A stretch of DNA of 64,000 nucleotides from Meandrina meandrites (lineage: Eukaryota > Cnidaria > Anthozoa > Scleractinia > Meandrinidae), in the NCBI GenBank assembly GCA_963693305.1, contig OY855908.1, forward strand, positions 39,726,305 through 39,790,304. Reading direction: 5' to 3'. Positions within the stretch are counted from its first letter, which is position 1; each line of letters begins with the position of its first letter. Shown here piece after piece: positions 1 to 11,200 of the stretch. A program made the translations under genes and the position numbers. Under the pieces are notes generated by a model. It was not told the DNA's origin. It did not search any database and worked only from the letters and a program-made list of their open reading frames with translations.

Positions 1-158
1 ACAGCCTTGTTATCGAATTTTACAATTTCGGTTTCATGCCACCATTTTGGGTGGGCTTTTCCATTTAGCGGAAAAAGCCGGGTTCACGAAATTGGTCCAA
101 TTGCGTTCAAAACGCGTTTTGTTAAATTTCCCCATCGGGGGGAAACGAAAAAACACCA

Positions 159-310
159 TTGGGATCGAATTTTAAAATTTCGGTTTCATGCCACCATTTT
201 GGGTGGGCTTTTCCAAGCAGCGCAAAACGCTGGGGTAACGAAGGTCGTCGAATTCCGTTCAAAACGCGTTTTTTCAACTTTCCCCATCGGGGCGAAGCGA
301 AAAAACAGCC
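159..310 (+). repeat. Representative class-Y Sat152 monomer
   Basis: This unit shows the class-Y diagnostic sites and four short dyads. CCACC (191-195) pairs with GGTGG (202-206). CAGCG (218-222) pairs with CGCTG (228-232) across a CAAAA loop. AAAACGCGTTTT (261-272) is a perfect 12-bp palindrome. CCCC (282-285) pairs with GGGG (289-292) across ATC. The CAGCG/CGCTG hairpin is specific to class Y, because X reads AGCGGAAAAAGCC there. This copy has TTTTAAAATTT instead of the usual TTTTACAATTT, a variant also seen at 5,327, 5,783, 9,583, 19,463 and elsewhere. It is useful for tracing duplicated blocks. Confidence 0.95.
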
Positions 311-462
311 TTGTTATCGAATTTTACAATTTCGGTTTCATGCAACCATTTTGGGTGGGCTTTTCCAAGTAGCGGAAAAAGCCGGGTTCACGAAAGTGGT
401 CCAATTGCGTTCAAAACGCGTTTTGTTAAATTTCCCCATCGGGGGGAAACGAAAAAACACCC
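311..462 (+). repeat. Representative class-X Sat152 monomer
   Basis: Class X begins with TTGTTATCG rather than TTGGGATCG in most copies. It contains a 14-bp perfect palindrome CAAAACGCGTTTTG (412-425), broken in the many copies that read AATGCG. It also has a longer hairpin in which TTTCCCC (431-437) pairs with GGGGAAA (443-449) across ATCGG; the class-Y equivalent pairs only four bases. This copy has ATGCAACC in place of ATGCCACC, a sub-variant shared with copies at 6,239, 9,735, 10,039, 10,495, 19,919 and 22,959. Confidence 0.95.
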
Positions 463-3400
463 TTGGGATCGAATTTTACAATTTCGGTTTCATGCCACCA
501 TTTTGGGTGGGCTTTTCCAAGCAGCGCAAAACGCTGGGGTAACGAAGGTCGTCAAATTCCGTTCAAAACGCGTTTTTTCAACTTTCCCCATCGGGGCGAA
601 GCGAAAAAACAGCCTTGGGATCGAATTTTACAATTTCGGTTTCATGCCACCATTTTGGGTGGGCTTTTCCAAGCAGCGCAAAACGCTGGGGTAACGAAGG
701 TCGTCGAATTCCGTTCAAAACGCGTTTTTTCAACTTTCCCCATCGGGGCGAAGCGAAAAAACAGCCTTGTTATCGAATTTTACAATTTCGGTTTCATGCC
801 ACCATTTTGGGTGGGCTTTTCCAAGTAGCGGAAAAAGCCGGGTTCACGAAAGTGGTCCAATTGCGTTCAAAACGCGTTTTGTCAAATTTCCCCATCGGGG
901 GGAAACGAAAAAACACCCTTGGGATCGAATTTTACAATTTCGGTTTCATGCCACCATTTTGGGTGGGCTTTTCCAAGCAGCGCAAAACGCTGGGGTAACG
1001 AAGGTCGTCGAATTCCGTTCAAAACGCGTTTTTTCAACTTTCCCCATCGGGGCGAAGCGAAAAAACAGCCTTGGGATCGAATTTTACAATTTCGGTTTCA
1101 TGCCACCATTTTGGGTGGGCTTTTCCAAGCAGCGCAAAACGCTGGGGTAACGAAGGTCGTCGAATTCCGTTCAAAACGCGTTTTTTCAACTTTCCCCATC
1201 GGGGCGAAGCGAAAAAACAGCCTTGTTATCGAATTTTACAATTTCGGTTTCATGCCACCATTTTGGGTGGGCTTTTCCAAGTAGCGGAAAAAGCCGGGTT
1301 CACGAAATTGGTCCAATTGCGTTCAAAATGCGTTTTGTTAAATTTCCCCATCGGGGGGAAACGAAAAAACACCATTGGGATCGAATTTTACAATTTCGGT
1401 TTCATGCCACCATTTTGGGTGGGCTTTTCCAAGCAGCGCAAAACGCTGGGGTAACGAAGGTCGTCGAATTCCGTTCAAAACGCGTTTTTTCAACTTTCCC
1501 CATCGGGGCGAAGCGAAAAAACAGCCTTGGGATCGAATTTTACAATTTCGGTTTCATGCCACCATTTTGGGTGGGCTTTTCCAAGCAGCGCAAAACGCTG
1601 GGGTAACGAAGGTCGTCGAATTCCGTTCAAAACGCGTTTTTTCAACTTTCCCCATCGGGGCGAAGCGAAAAAACAGCCTTGGGATCGAATTTTACAATTT
1701 CGGTTTCATGCCACCATTTTGGGTGGGCTTTTCCAAGCAGCGCAAAACGCTGGGGTAACGAAGGTCGTCGAATTCCGTTCAAAACGCGTTTTTTCAACTT
1801 TCCCCATCGGGGCGAAGCGAAAAAACAGCCTTGTTATCGAATTTTACAATTTCGGTTTCATGCCACCATTTTGGGTGGGCTTTTCCAAGTAGCGGAAAAA
1901 GCCGGGTTCACGAAAGTGGTCCAATTGCGTTCAAAACGCGTTTTGTCAAATTTCCCCATCGGGGGGAAACGAAAAAACACCCTTGGGATCGAATTTTACA
2001 ATTTCGGTTTCATGCCACCATTTTGGGTGGGCTTTTCCAAGCAGCGCAAAACGCTGGGGTAACGAAGGTCGTCGAATTCCGTTCAAAACGCGTTTTTTCA
2101 ACTTTCCCCATCGGGGCGAAGCGAAAAAACAGCCTTGGGATCGAATTTTACAATTTCGGTTTCATGCCACCATTTTGGGTGGGCTTTTCCAAGCAGCGCA
2201 AAACGCTGGGGTAACGAAGGTCGTCGAATTCCGTTCAAAACGCGTTTTTTCAACTTTCCCCATCGGGGCGAAGCGAAAAAACAGCCTTGTTATCGAATTT
2301 TACAATTTCGGTTTCATGCCACCATTTTGGGTGGGCTTTTCCAAGTAGCGGAAAAAGCCGGGTTCACGAAATTGGTCCAATTGCGTTCAAAATGCGTTTT
2401 GTTAAATTTCCCCATCGGGGGGAAACGAAAAAACACCATTGGGATCGAATTTTACAATTTCGGTTTCATGCCACCATTTTGGGTGGGCTTTTCCAAGCAG
2501 CGCAAAACGCTGGGGTAACGAAGGTCGTCGAATTCCGTTCAAAACGCGTTTTTTCAACTTTCCCCATCGGGGCGAAGCGAAAAAACAGCCTTGGGATCGA
2601 ATTTTACAATTTCGGTTTCATGCCACCATTTTGGGTGGGCTTTTCCAAGCAGCGCAAAACGCTGGGGTAACGAAGGTCGTCGAATTCCGTTCAAAACGCG
2701 TTTTTTCAACTTTCCCCATCGGGGCGAAGCGAAAAAACAGCCTTGGGATCGAATTTTACAATTTCGGTTTCATGCCACCATTTTGGGTGGGCTTTTCCAA
2801 GCAGCGCAAAACGCTGGGGTAACGAAGGTCGTCGAATTCCGTTCAAAACGCGTTTTTTCAACTTTCCCCATCGGGGCGAAGCGAAAAAACAGCCTTGTTA
2901 TCGAATTTTACAATTTCGGTTTCATGCCACCATTTTGGGTGGGCTTTTCCAAGTAGCGGAAAAAGCCGGGTTCACGAAATTGGTCCAATTGCGTTCAAAA
3001 CGCGTTTTGTTAAATTTCCCCATCGGGGGGAAACGAAAAAACACCATTGGGATCGAATTTTACAATTTCGGTTTCATGCCACCATTTTGGGTGGGCTTTT
3101 CCAAGCAGCGCAAAACGCTGGGGTAACGAAGGTCGTCGAATTCCGTTCAAAACGCGTTTTTTCAACTTTCCCCATCGGGGCGAAGCAAAAAAACAGCCTT
3201 GGGATCGAATTTTACAATTTCGGTTTCATGCCACCATTTTGGGTGGGCTTTTCCAAGCAGCGCAAAACGCTGGGGTAACGAAGGTCGTCAAATTCCGTTC
3301 AAAACGCGTTTTTTCAACTTTCCCCATCGGGGCGAAGCGAAAAAACAGCCTTGGGATCGAATTTTACAATTTCGGTTTCATGCCACCATTTTGGGTGGGC

Positions 3401-5174
3401 TTTTCCAAGCAGCGCAAAACGCTGGGGTAACGAAGGTCGTCGAATTCCGTTCAAAACGCGTTTTTTCAACTTTCCCCATCGGGGCGAAGCGAAAAAACAG
3501 CCTTGTTATCGAATTTTACAATTTCGGTTTCATGCCACCATTTTGGGTGGGCTTTTCCAAGTAGCGGAAAAAGCCGGGTTCACGAAATTGGTCCAATTGC
3601 GTTCAAAATGCGTTTTGTTAAATTTCCCCATCGGGGGGAAACGAAAAAACACCATTGGGATCGAATTTTACAATTTCGGTTTCATGCCACCATTTTGGGT
3701 GGGCTTTTCCAAGCAGCGCAAAACGCTGGGGTAACGAAGGTCGTCGAATTCCGTTCAAAACGCGTTTTTTCAACTTTCCCCATCGGGGCGAAGCGAAAAA
3801 ACAGCCTTGGGATCGAATTTTACAATTTCGGTTTCATGCCACCATTTTGGGTGGGCTTTTCCAAGCAGCGCAAAACGCTGGGGTAACGAAGGTCGTCGAA
3901 TTCCGTTCAAAACGCGTTTTTTCAACTTTCCCCATCGGGGCGAAGCGAAAAAACAGCCTTGGGATCGAATTTTACAATTTCGGTTTCATGCCACCATTTT
4001 GGGTGGGCTTTTCCAAGCAGCGCAAAACGCTGGGGTAACGAAGGTCGTCGAATTCCGTTCAAAACGCGTTTTTTCAACTTTCCCCATCGGGGCGAAGCGA
4101 AAAAACAGCCTTGTTATCGAATTTTACAATTTCGGTTTCATGCCACCATTTTGGGTGGGCTTTTCCAAGTAGCGGAAAAAGCCGGGTTCACGAAATTGGT
4201 CCAATTGCGTTCAAAACGCGTTTTGTTAAATTTCCCCATCGGGGGGAAACGAAAAAACACCATTGGGATCGAATTTTACAATTTCGGTTTCATGCCACCA
4301 TTTTGGGTGGGCTTTTCCAAGCAGCGCAAAACGCTGGGGTAACGAAGGTCGTCGAATTCCGTTCAAAACGCGTTTTTTCAACTTTCCCCATCGGGGCGAA
4401 GCGAAAAAACAGCCTTGGGATCGAATTTTACAATTTCGGTTTCATGCCACCATTTTGGGTGGGCTTTTCCAAGCAGCGCAAAACGCTGGGGTAACGAAGG
4501 TCGTCGAATTCCGTTCAAAACGCGTTTTTTCAACTTTCCCCATCGGGGCGAAGCGAAAAAACAGCCTTGGGATCGAATTTTACAATTTCGGTTTCATGCC
4601 ACCATTTTGGGTGGGCTTTTCCAAGCAGCGCAAAACGCTGGGGTAACGAAGGTCGTCGAATTCCGTTCAAAACGCGTTTTTTCAACTTTCCCCATCGGGG
4701 CGAAGCGAAAAAACAGCCTTGTTATCGAATTTTAAAATTTCGGTTTCATGCCACCATTTTGGGTGGGCTTTTCCAAGTAGCGGAAAAAGCCGGGTTCACG
4801 AAATTGGTCCAATTGCGTTCAAAACGCGTTTTGTTAAATTTCCCCATCGGGGGGAAACGAAAAAACACCATTGGGATCGAATTTTACAATTTCGGTTTCA
4901 TGCCACCATTTTGGGTGGGCTTTTCCAAGCAGCGCAAAACGCTGGGGTAACGAAGGTCGTCGAATTCCGTTCAAAACGCGTTTTTTCAACTTTCCCCATC
5001 GGGGCGAAGCGAAAAAACAGCCTTGGGATCGAATTTTACAATTTCGGTTTCATGCCACCATTTTGGGTGGGCTTTTCCAAGCAGCGCAAAACGCTGGGGT
5101 AACGAAGGTCGTCGAATTCCGTTCAAAACGCGTTTTTTCAACTTTCCCCATCGGGGCGAAGCGAAAAAACAGCC

Positions 5175-5934
5175 TTGTTATCGAATTTTACAATTTCGGT
5201 TTCATGCCACCATTTTGGGTGGGCTTTTCCATTTAGCGGAAAAAGCCGGGTTCACGAAATTGGTCCAATTGCGTTCAAAACGCGTTTTGTTAAATTTCCC
5301 CATCGGGGGGAAACGAAAAAACACCATTGGGATCGAATTTTAAAATTTCGGTTTCATGCCACCATTTTGGGTGGGCTTTTCCAAGCAGCGCAAAACGCTG
5401 GGGTAACGAAGGTCGTCGAATTCCGTTCAAAACGCGTTTTTTCAACTTTCCCCATCGGGGCGAAGCGAAAAAACAGCCTTGGGATCGAATTTTACAATTT
5501 CGGTTTCATGCCACCATTTTGGGTGGGCTTTTCCAAGCAGCGCAAAACGCTGGGGTAACGAAGGTCGTCGAATTCCGTTCAAAACGCGTTTTTTCAACTT
5601 TCCCCATCGGGGCGAAGCGAAAAAACAGCCTTGTTATCGAATTTTACAATTTCGGTTTCATGCCACCATTTTGGGTGGGCTTTTCCATTTAGCGGAAAAA
5701 GCCGGGTTCACGAAATTGGTCCAATTGCGTTCAAAACGCGTTTTGTTAAATTTCCCCATCGGGGGGAAACGAAAAAACACCATTGGGATCGAATTTTAAA
5801 ATTTCGGTTTCATGCCACCATTTTGGGTGGGCTTTTCCAAGCAGCGCAAAACGCTGGGGTAACGAAGGTCGTCGAATTCCGTTCAAAACGCGTTTTTTCA
5901 ACTTTCCCCATCGGGGCGAAGCGAAAAAACAGCC
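5175..5934 (+). repeat. 456-bp tandem duplication (trimer) inside Sat152
   Basis: Monomers at 5,175 and 5,631 are both X with the rare TTTTCCATTTAGCGG variant, and each is followed by a Y carrying TTTTAAAATTT (5,327 and 5,783). The offset is 456 bp, exactly three monomers. The same variant X is also present at the window start (about 57-71) and at 9,485, so this lineage has been copied at several distances. Confidence 0.85.
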
Positions 5935-6694
5935 TTGGGATCGAATTTTACAATTTCGGTTTCAGGCAACCATTTTGGGTGGGCTTTTCCAAGTAGCGGA
6001 AAAAGCCGGGTTCACGAAAGTGGTCCAATTGCGTTCAAAACGCGTTTTGTTAAATTTCCCCATCGGGGGGAAACGAAAAAACACCCTTGGGATCGAATTT
6101 TACAATTTCGGTTTCATGCCACCATTTTGGGTGGGCTTTTCCAAGCAGCGCAAAACGCTGGGGTAACGAAGGTCGTCGAATTCCGTTCAAAACGCGTTTT
6201 TTCAACTTTCCCCATCGGGGCGAAGCGAAAAAACAGCCTTGTTATCGAATTTTACAATTTCGGTTTCATGCAACCATTTTGGGTGGGCTTTTCCAAGTAG
6301 CGGAAAAAGCCGGGTTCACGAAAGTGGTCCAATTGCGTTCAAAACGCGTTTTGTTAAATTTCCCCATCGGGGGGAAACGAAAAAACACCCTTGGGATCGA
6401 ATTTTACAATTTCGGTTTCATGCCACCATTTTGGGTGGGCTTTTCCAAGCAGCGCAAAACGCTGGGGTAACGAAGGTCGTCAAATTCCGTTCAAAACGCG
6501 TTTTTTCAACTTTCCCCATCGGGGCGAAGCGAAAAAACAGCCTTGGGATCGAATTTTACAATTTCGGTTTCATGCCACCATTTTGGGTGGGCTTTTCCAA
6601 GCAGCGCAAAACGCTGGGGTAACGAAGGTCGTCGAATTCCGTTCAAAACGCGTTTTTTCAACTTTCCCCATCGGGGCGAAGCGAAAAAACAGCC
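5479..6694 (+). repeat. 8-monomer block with a long-range copy at 9,279-10,494
   Basis: The monomer order and sub-variants from 5,479 to 6,694 recur 3,800 bp (25 monomers) downstream. Shared, in order, are an X with CCATTTAGCGG, a Y with TTTTAAAATTT, an X starting TTGGGATCG with GCAACC, a Y, an X with TTGTTATCG and GCAACC, and a Y with GTCAAATTCC. One private difference is TTCAGGCAACC near 5,963 against TTCATGCAACC in the distal copy. The two copies are therefore not an assembly duplicate. Confidence 0.8.
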
Positions 6695-7302
6695 TTGTTA
6701 TCGAATTTTACAATTTCGGTTTCATGCCACCATTTTGGGTGGGCTTTTCCAAGTAGCGGAAAAAGCCGGGTTCACGAAATTGGTCCAATTGCGTTCAAAA
6801 TGCGTTTTGTTAAATTTCCCCATCGGGGGGAAACGAAAAAACACCATTGGGATCGAATTTTACAATTTCGGTTTCATGCCACCATTTTGGGTGGGCTTTT
6901 CCAAGCAGCGCAAAACGCTGGGGTAACGAAGGTCGTCGAATTCCGTTCAAAACGCGTTTTTTCAACTTTCCCCATCGGGGCGAAGCGAAAAAACAGCCTT
7001 GGGATCGAATTTTACAATTTCGGTTTCATGCCACCATTTTGGGTGGGCTTTTCCAAGCAGCGCAAAACGCTGGGGTAACGAAGGTCGTCGAATTCCGTTC
7101 AAAACGCGTTTTTTCAACTTTCCCCATCGGGGCGAAGCGAAAAAACAGCCTTGGGATCGAATTTTACAATTTCGGTTTCATGCCACCATTTTGGGTGGGC
7201 TTTTCCAAGCAGCGCAAAACGCTGGGGTAACGAAGGTCGTCGAATTCCGTTCAAAACGCGTTTTTTCAACTTTCCCCATCGGGGCGAAGCGAAAAAACAG
7301 CC

Positions 7303-8214
7303 TTGTTATCGAATTTTACAATTTCGGTTTCATGCCACCATTTTGGGTGGGCTTTTCCAAGTAGCGGAAAAAGCCGGGTTCACGAAATTGGTCCAATTGC
7401 GTTCAAAATGCGTTTTGTTAAATTTCCCCATCGGGGGGAAACGAAAAAACACCATTGGGATCGAATTTTACAATTTCGGTTTCATGCCACCATTTTGGGT
7501 GGGCTTTTCCAAGCAGCGCAAAACGCTGGGGTAACGAAGGTCGTCGAATTCCGTTCAAAACGCGTTTTTTCAACTTTCCCCATCGGGGCGAAGCGAAAAA
7601 ACAGCCTTGTTATCGAATTTTACAATTTCGGTTTCATGCCACCATTTTGGGTGGGCTTTTCCAAGTAGCGGAAAAAGCCGGGTTCACGAAATTGGTCCAA
7701 TTGCGTTCAAAATGCGTTTTGTTAAATTTCCCCATCGGGGGGAAACGAAAAAACACCATTGGGATCGAATTTTACAATTTCGGTTTCATGCCACCATTTT
7801 GGGTGGGCTTTTCCAAGCAGCGCAAAACGCTGGGGTAACGAAGGTCGTCGAATTCCGTTCAAAACGCGTTTTTTCAACTTTCCCCATCGGGGCGAAGCGA
7901 AAAAACAGCCTTGTTATCGAATTTTACAATTTCGGTTTCATGCCACCATTTTGGGTGGGCTTTTCCAAGTAGCGGAAAAAGCCGGGTTCACGAAATTGGT
8001 CCAATTGCGTTCAAAATGCGTTTTGTTAAATTTCCCCATCGGGGGGAAACGAAAAAACACCATTGGGATCGAATTTTACAATTTCGGTTTCATGCCACCA
8101 TTTTGGGTGGGCTTTTCCAAGCAGCGCAAAACGCTGGGGTAACGAAGGTCGTCGAATTCCGTTCAAAACGCGTTTTTTCAACTTTCCCCATCGGGGCGAA
8201 GCGAAAAAACAGCC
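7303..8214 (+). repeat. Three consecutive XY dimers (304 bp x 3)
   Basis: X monomers at 7,303, 7,607 and 7,911 all carry AATGCG and CACGAAATTGG, and each is followed by one Y. By eye the three 304-bp dimers are identical, indicating very recent local amplification of a dimer. Confidence 0.85.
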
Positions 8215-11200
8215 TTGGGATCGAATTTTACAATTTCGGTTTCATGCCACCATTTTGGGTGGGCTTTTCCAAGCAGCGCAAAACGCTGGGGTAACGAAGG
8301 TCGTCGAATTCCGTTCAAAACGCGTTTTTTCAACTTTCCCCATCGGGGCGAAGCGAAAAAACAGCCTTGTTATCGAATTTTACAATTTCGGTTTCATGCC
8401 ACCATTTTGGGTGGGCTTTTCCAAGTAGCGGAAAAAGCCGGGTTCACGAAATTGGTCCAATTGCGTTCAAAATGCGTTTTGTTAAATTTCCCCATCGGGG
8501 GGAAACGAAAAAACACCATTGGGATCGAATTTTACAATTTCGGTTTCATGCCACCATTTTGGGTGGGCTTTTCCAAGCAGCGCAAAACGCTGGGGTAACG
8601 AAGGTCGTCGAATTCCGTTCAAAACGCGTTTTTTCAACTTTCCCCATCGGGGCGAAGCGAAAAAACAGCCTTGGGATCGAATTTTACAATTTCGGTTTCA
8701 TGCCACCATTTTGGGTGGGCTTTTCCAAGCAGCGCAAAACGCTGGGGTAACGAAGGTCGTCGAATTCCGTTCAAAACGCGTTTTTTCAACTTTCCCCATC
8801 GGGGCGAAGCGAAAAAACAGCCTTGGGATCGAATTTTACAATTTCGGTTTCATGCCACCATTTTGGGTGGGCTTTTCCAAGCAGCGCAAAACGCTGGGGT
8901 AACGAAGGTCGTCGAATTCCGTTCAAAACGCGTTTTTTCAACTTTCCCCATCGGGGCGAAGCGAAAAAACAGCCTTGTTATCGAATTTTACAATTTCGGT
9001 TTCATGCCACCATTTTGGGTGGGCTTTTCCAAGTAGCGGAAAAAGCCGGGTTCACGAAATTGGTCCAATTGCGTTCAAAACGCGTTTTGTTAAATTTCCC
9101 CATCGGGGGGAAACGAAAAAACACCATTGGGATCGAATTTTACAATTTCGGTTTCATGCCACCATTTTGGGTGGGCTTTTCCAAGCAGCGCAAAACGCTG
9201 GGGTAACGAAGGTCGTCGAATTCCGTTCAAAACGCGTTTTTTCAACTTTCCCCATCGGGGCGAAGCGAAAAAACAGCCTTGGGATCGAATTTTACAATTT
9301 CGGTTTCATGCCACCATTTTGGGTGGGCTTTTCCAAGCAGCGCAAAACGCTGGGGTAACGAAGGTCGTCGAATTCCGTTCAAAACGCGTTTTTTCAACTT
9401 TCCCCATCGGGGCGAAGCGAAAAAACAGCCTTGTTATCGAATTTTACAATTTCGGTTTCATGCCACCATTTTGGGTGGGCTTTTCCATTTAGCGGAAAAA
9501 GCCGGGTTCACGAAATTGGTCCAATTGCGTTCAAAACGCGTTTTGTTAAATTTCCCCATCGGGGGGAAACGAAAAAACACCATTGGGATCGAATTTTAAA
9601 ATTTCGGTTTCATGCCACCATTTTGGGTGGGCTTTTCCAAGCAGCGCAAAACGCTGGGGTAACGAAGGTCGTCGAATTCCGTTCAAAACGCGTTTTTTCA
9701 ACTTTCCCCATCGGGGCGAAGCGAAAAAACAGCCTTGGGATCGAATTTTACAATTTCGGTTTCATGCAACCATTTTGGGTGGGCTTTTCCAAGTAGCGGA
9801 AAAAGCCGGGTTCACGAAAGTGGTCCAATTGCGTTCAAAACGCGTTTTGTTAAATTTCCCCATCGGGGGGAAACGAAAAAACACCCTTGGGATCGAATTT
9901 TACAATTTCGGTTTCATGCCACCATTTTGGGTGGGCTTTTCCAAGCAGCGCAAAACGCTGGGGTAACGAAGGTCGTCGAATTCCGTTCAAAACGCGTTTT
10001 TTCAACTTTCCCCATCGGGGCGAAGCGAAAAAACAGCCTTGTTATCGAATTTTACAATTTCGGTTTCATGCAACCATTTTGGGTGGGCTTTTCCAAGTAG
10101 CGGAAAAAGCCGGGTTCACGAAAGTGGTCCAATTGCGTTCAAAACGCGTTTTGTTAAATTTCCCCATCGGGGGGAAACGAAAAAACACCCTTGGGATCGA
10201 ATTTTACAATTTCGGTTTCATGCCACCATTTTGGGTGGGCTTTTCCAAGCAGCGCAAAACGCTGGGGTAACGAAGGTCGTCAAATTCCGTTCAAAACGCG
10301 TTTTTTCAACTTTCCCCATCGGGGCGAAGCGAAAAAACAGCCTTGGGATCGAATTTTACAATTTCGGTTTCATGCCACCATTTTGGGTGGGCTTTTCCAA
10401 GCAGCGCAAAACGCTGGGGTAACGAAGGTCGTCGAATTCCGTTCAAAACGCGTTTTTTCAACTTTCCCCATCGGGGCGAAGCGAAAAAACAGCCTTGTTA
10501 TCGAATTTTACAATTTCGGTTTCATGCAACCATTTTGGGTGGGCTTTTCCAAGTAGCGGAAAAAGCCGGGTTCACGAAAGTGGTCCAATTGCGTTCAAAA
10601 CGCGTTTTGTTAAATTTCCCCATCGGGGGGAAACGAAAAAACACCCTTGGGATCGAATTTTACAATTTCGGTTTCATGCCACCATTTTGGGTGGGCTTTT
10701 CCAAGCAGCGCAAAACGCTGGGGTAACGAAGGTCGTCAAATTCCGTTCAAAACGCGTTTTTTCAACTTTCCCCATCGGGGCGAAGCGAAAAAACAGCCTT
10801 GGGATCGAATTTTACAATTTCGGTTTCATGCCACCATTTTGGGTGGGCTTTTCCAAGTAGCGGAAAAAGCCGGGTTCACGAAATTGGTCCAATTGCGTTC
10901 AAAATGCGTTTTGTTAAATTTCCCCATCGGGGGGAAACGAAAAAACACCATTGGGATCGAATTTTACAATTTCGGTTTCATGCCACCATTTTGGGTGGGC
11001 TTTTCCAAGCAGCGCAAAACGCTGGGGTAACGAAGGTCGTCGAATTCCGTTCAAAACGCGTTTTTTCAACTTTCCCCATCGGGGCGAAGCGAAAAAACAG
11101 CCTTGGGATCGAATTTTACAATTTCGGTTTCATGCCACCATTTTGGGTGGGCTTTTCCAAGCAGCGCAAAACGCTGGGGTAACGAAGGTCGTCGAATTCC

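Noticed and set aside
159..310. CENP-B box in the 152-bp monomer
   Set aside because: I compared each TTCG on both strands with the pattern NTTCGNNNNANNCGGGN. None has the required A and CGGG at the right spacing.
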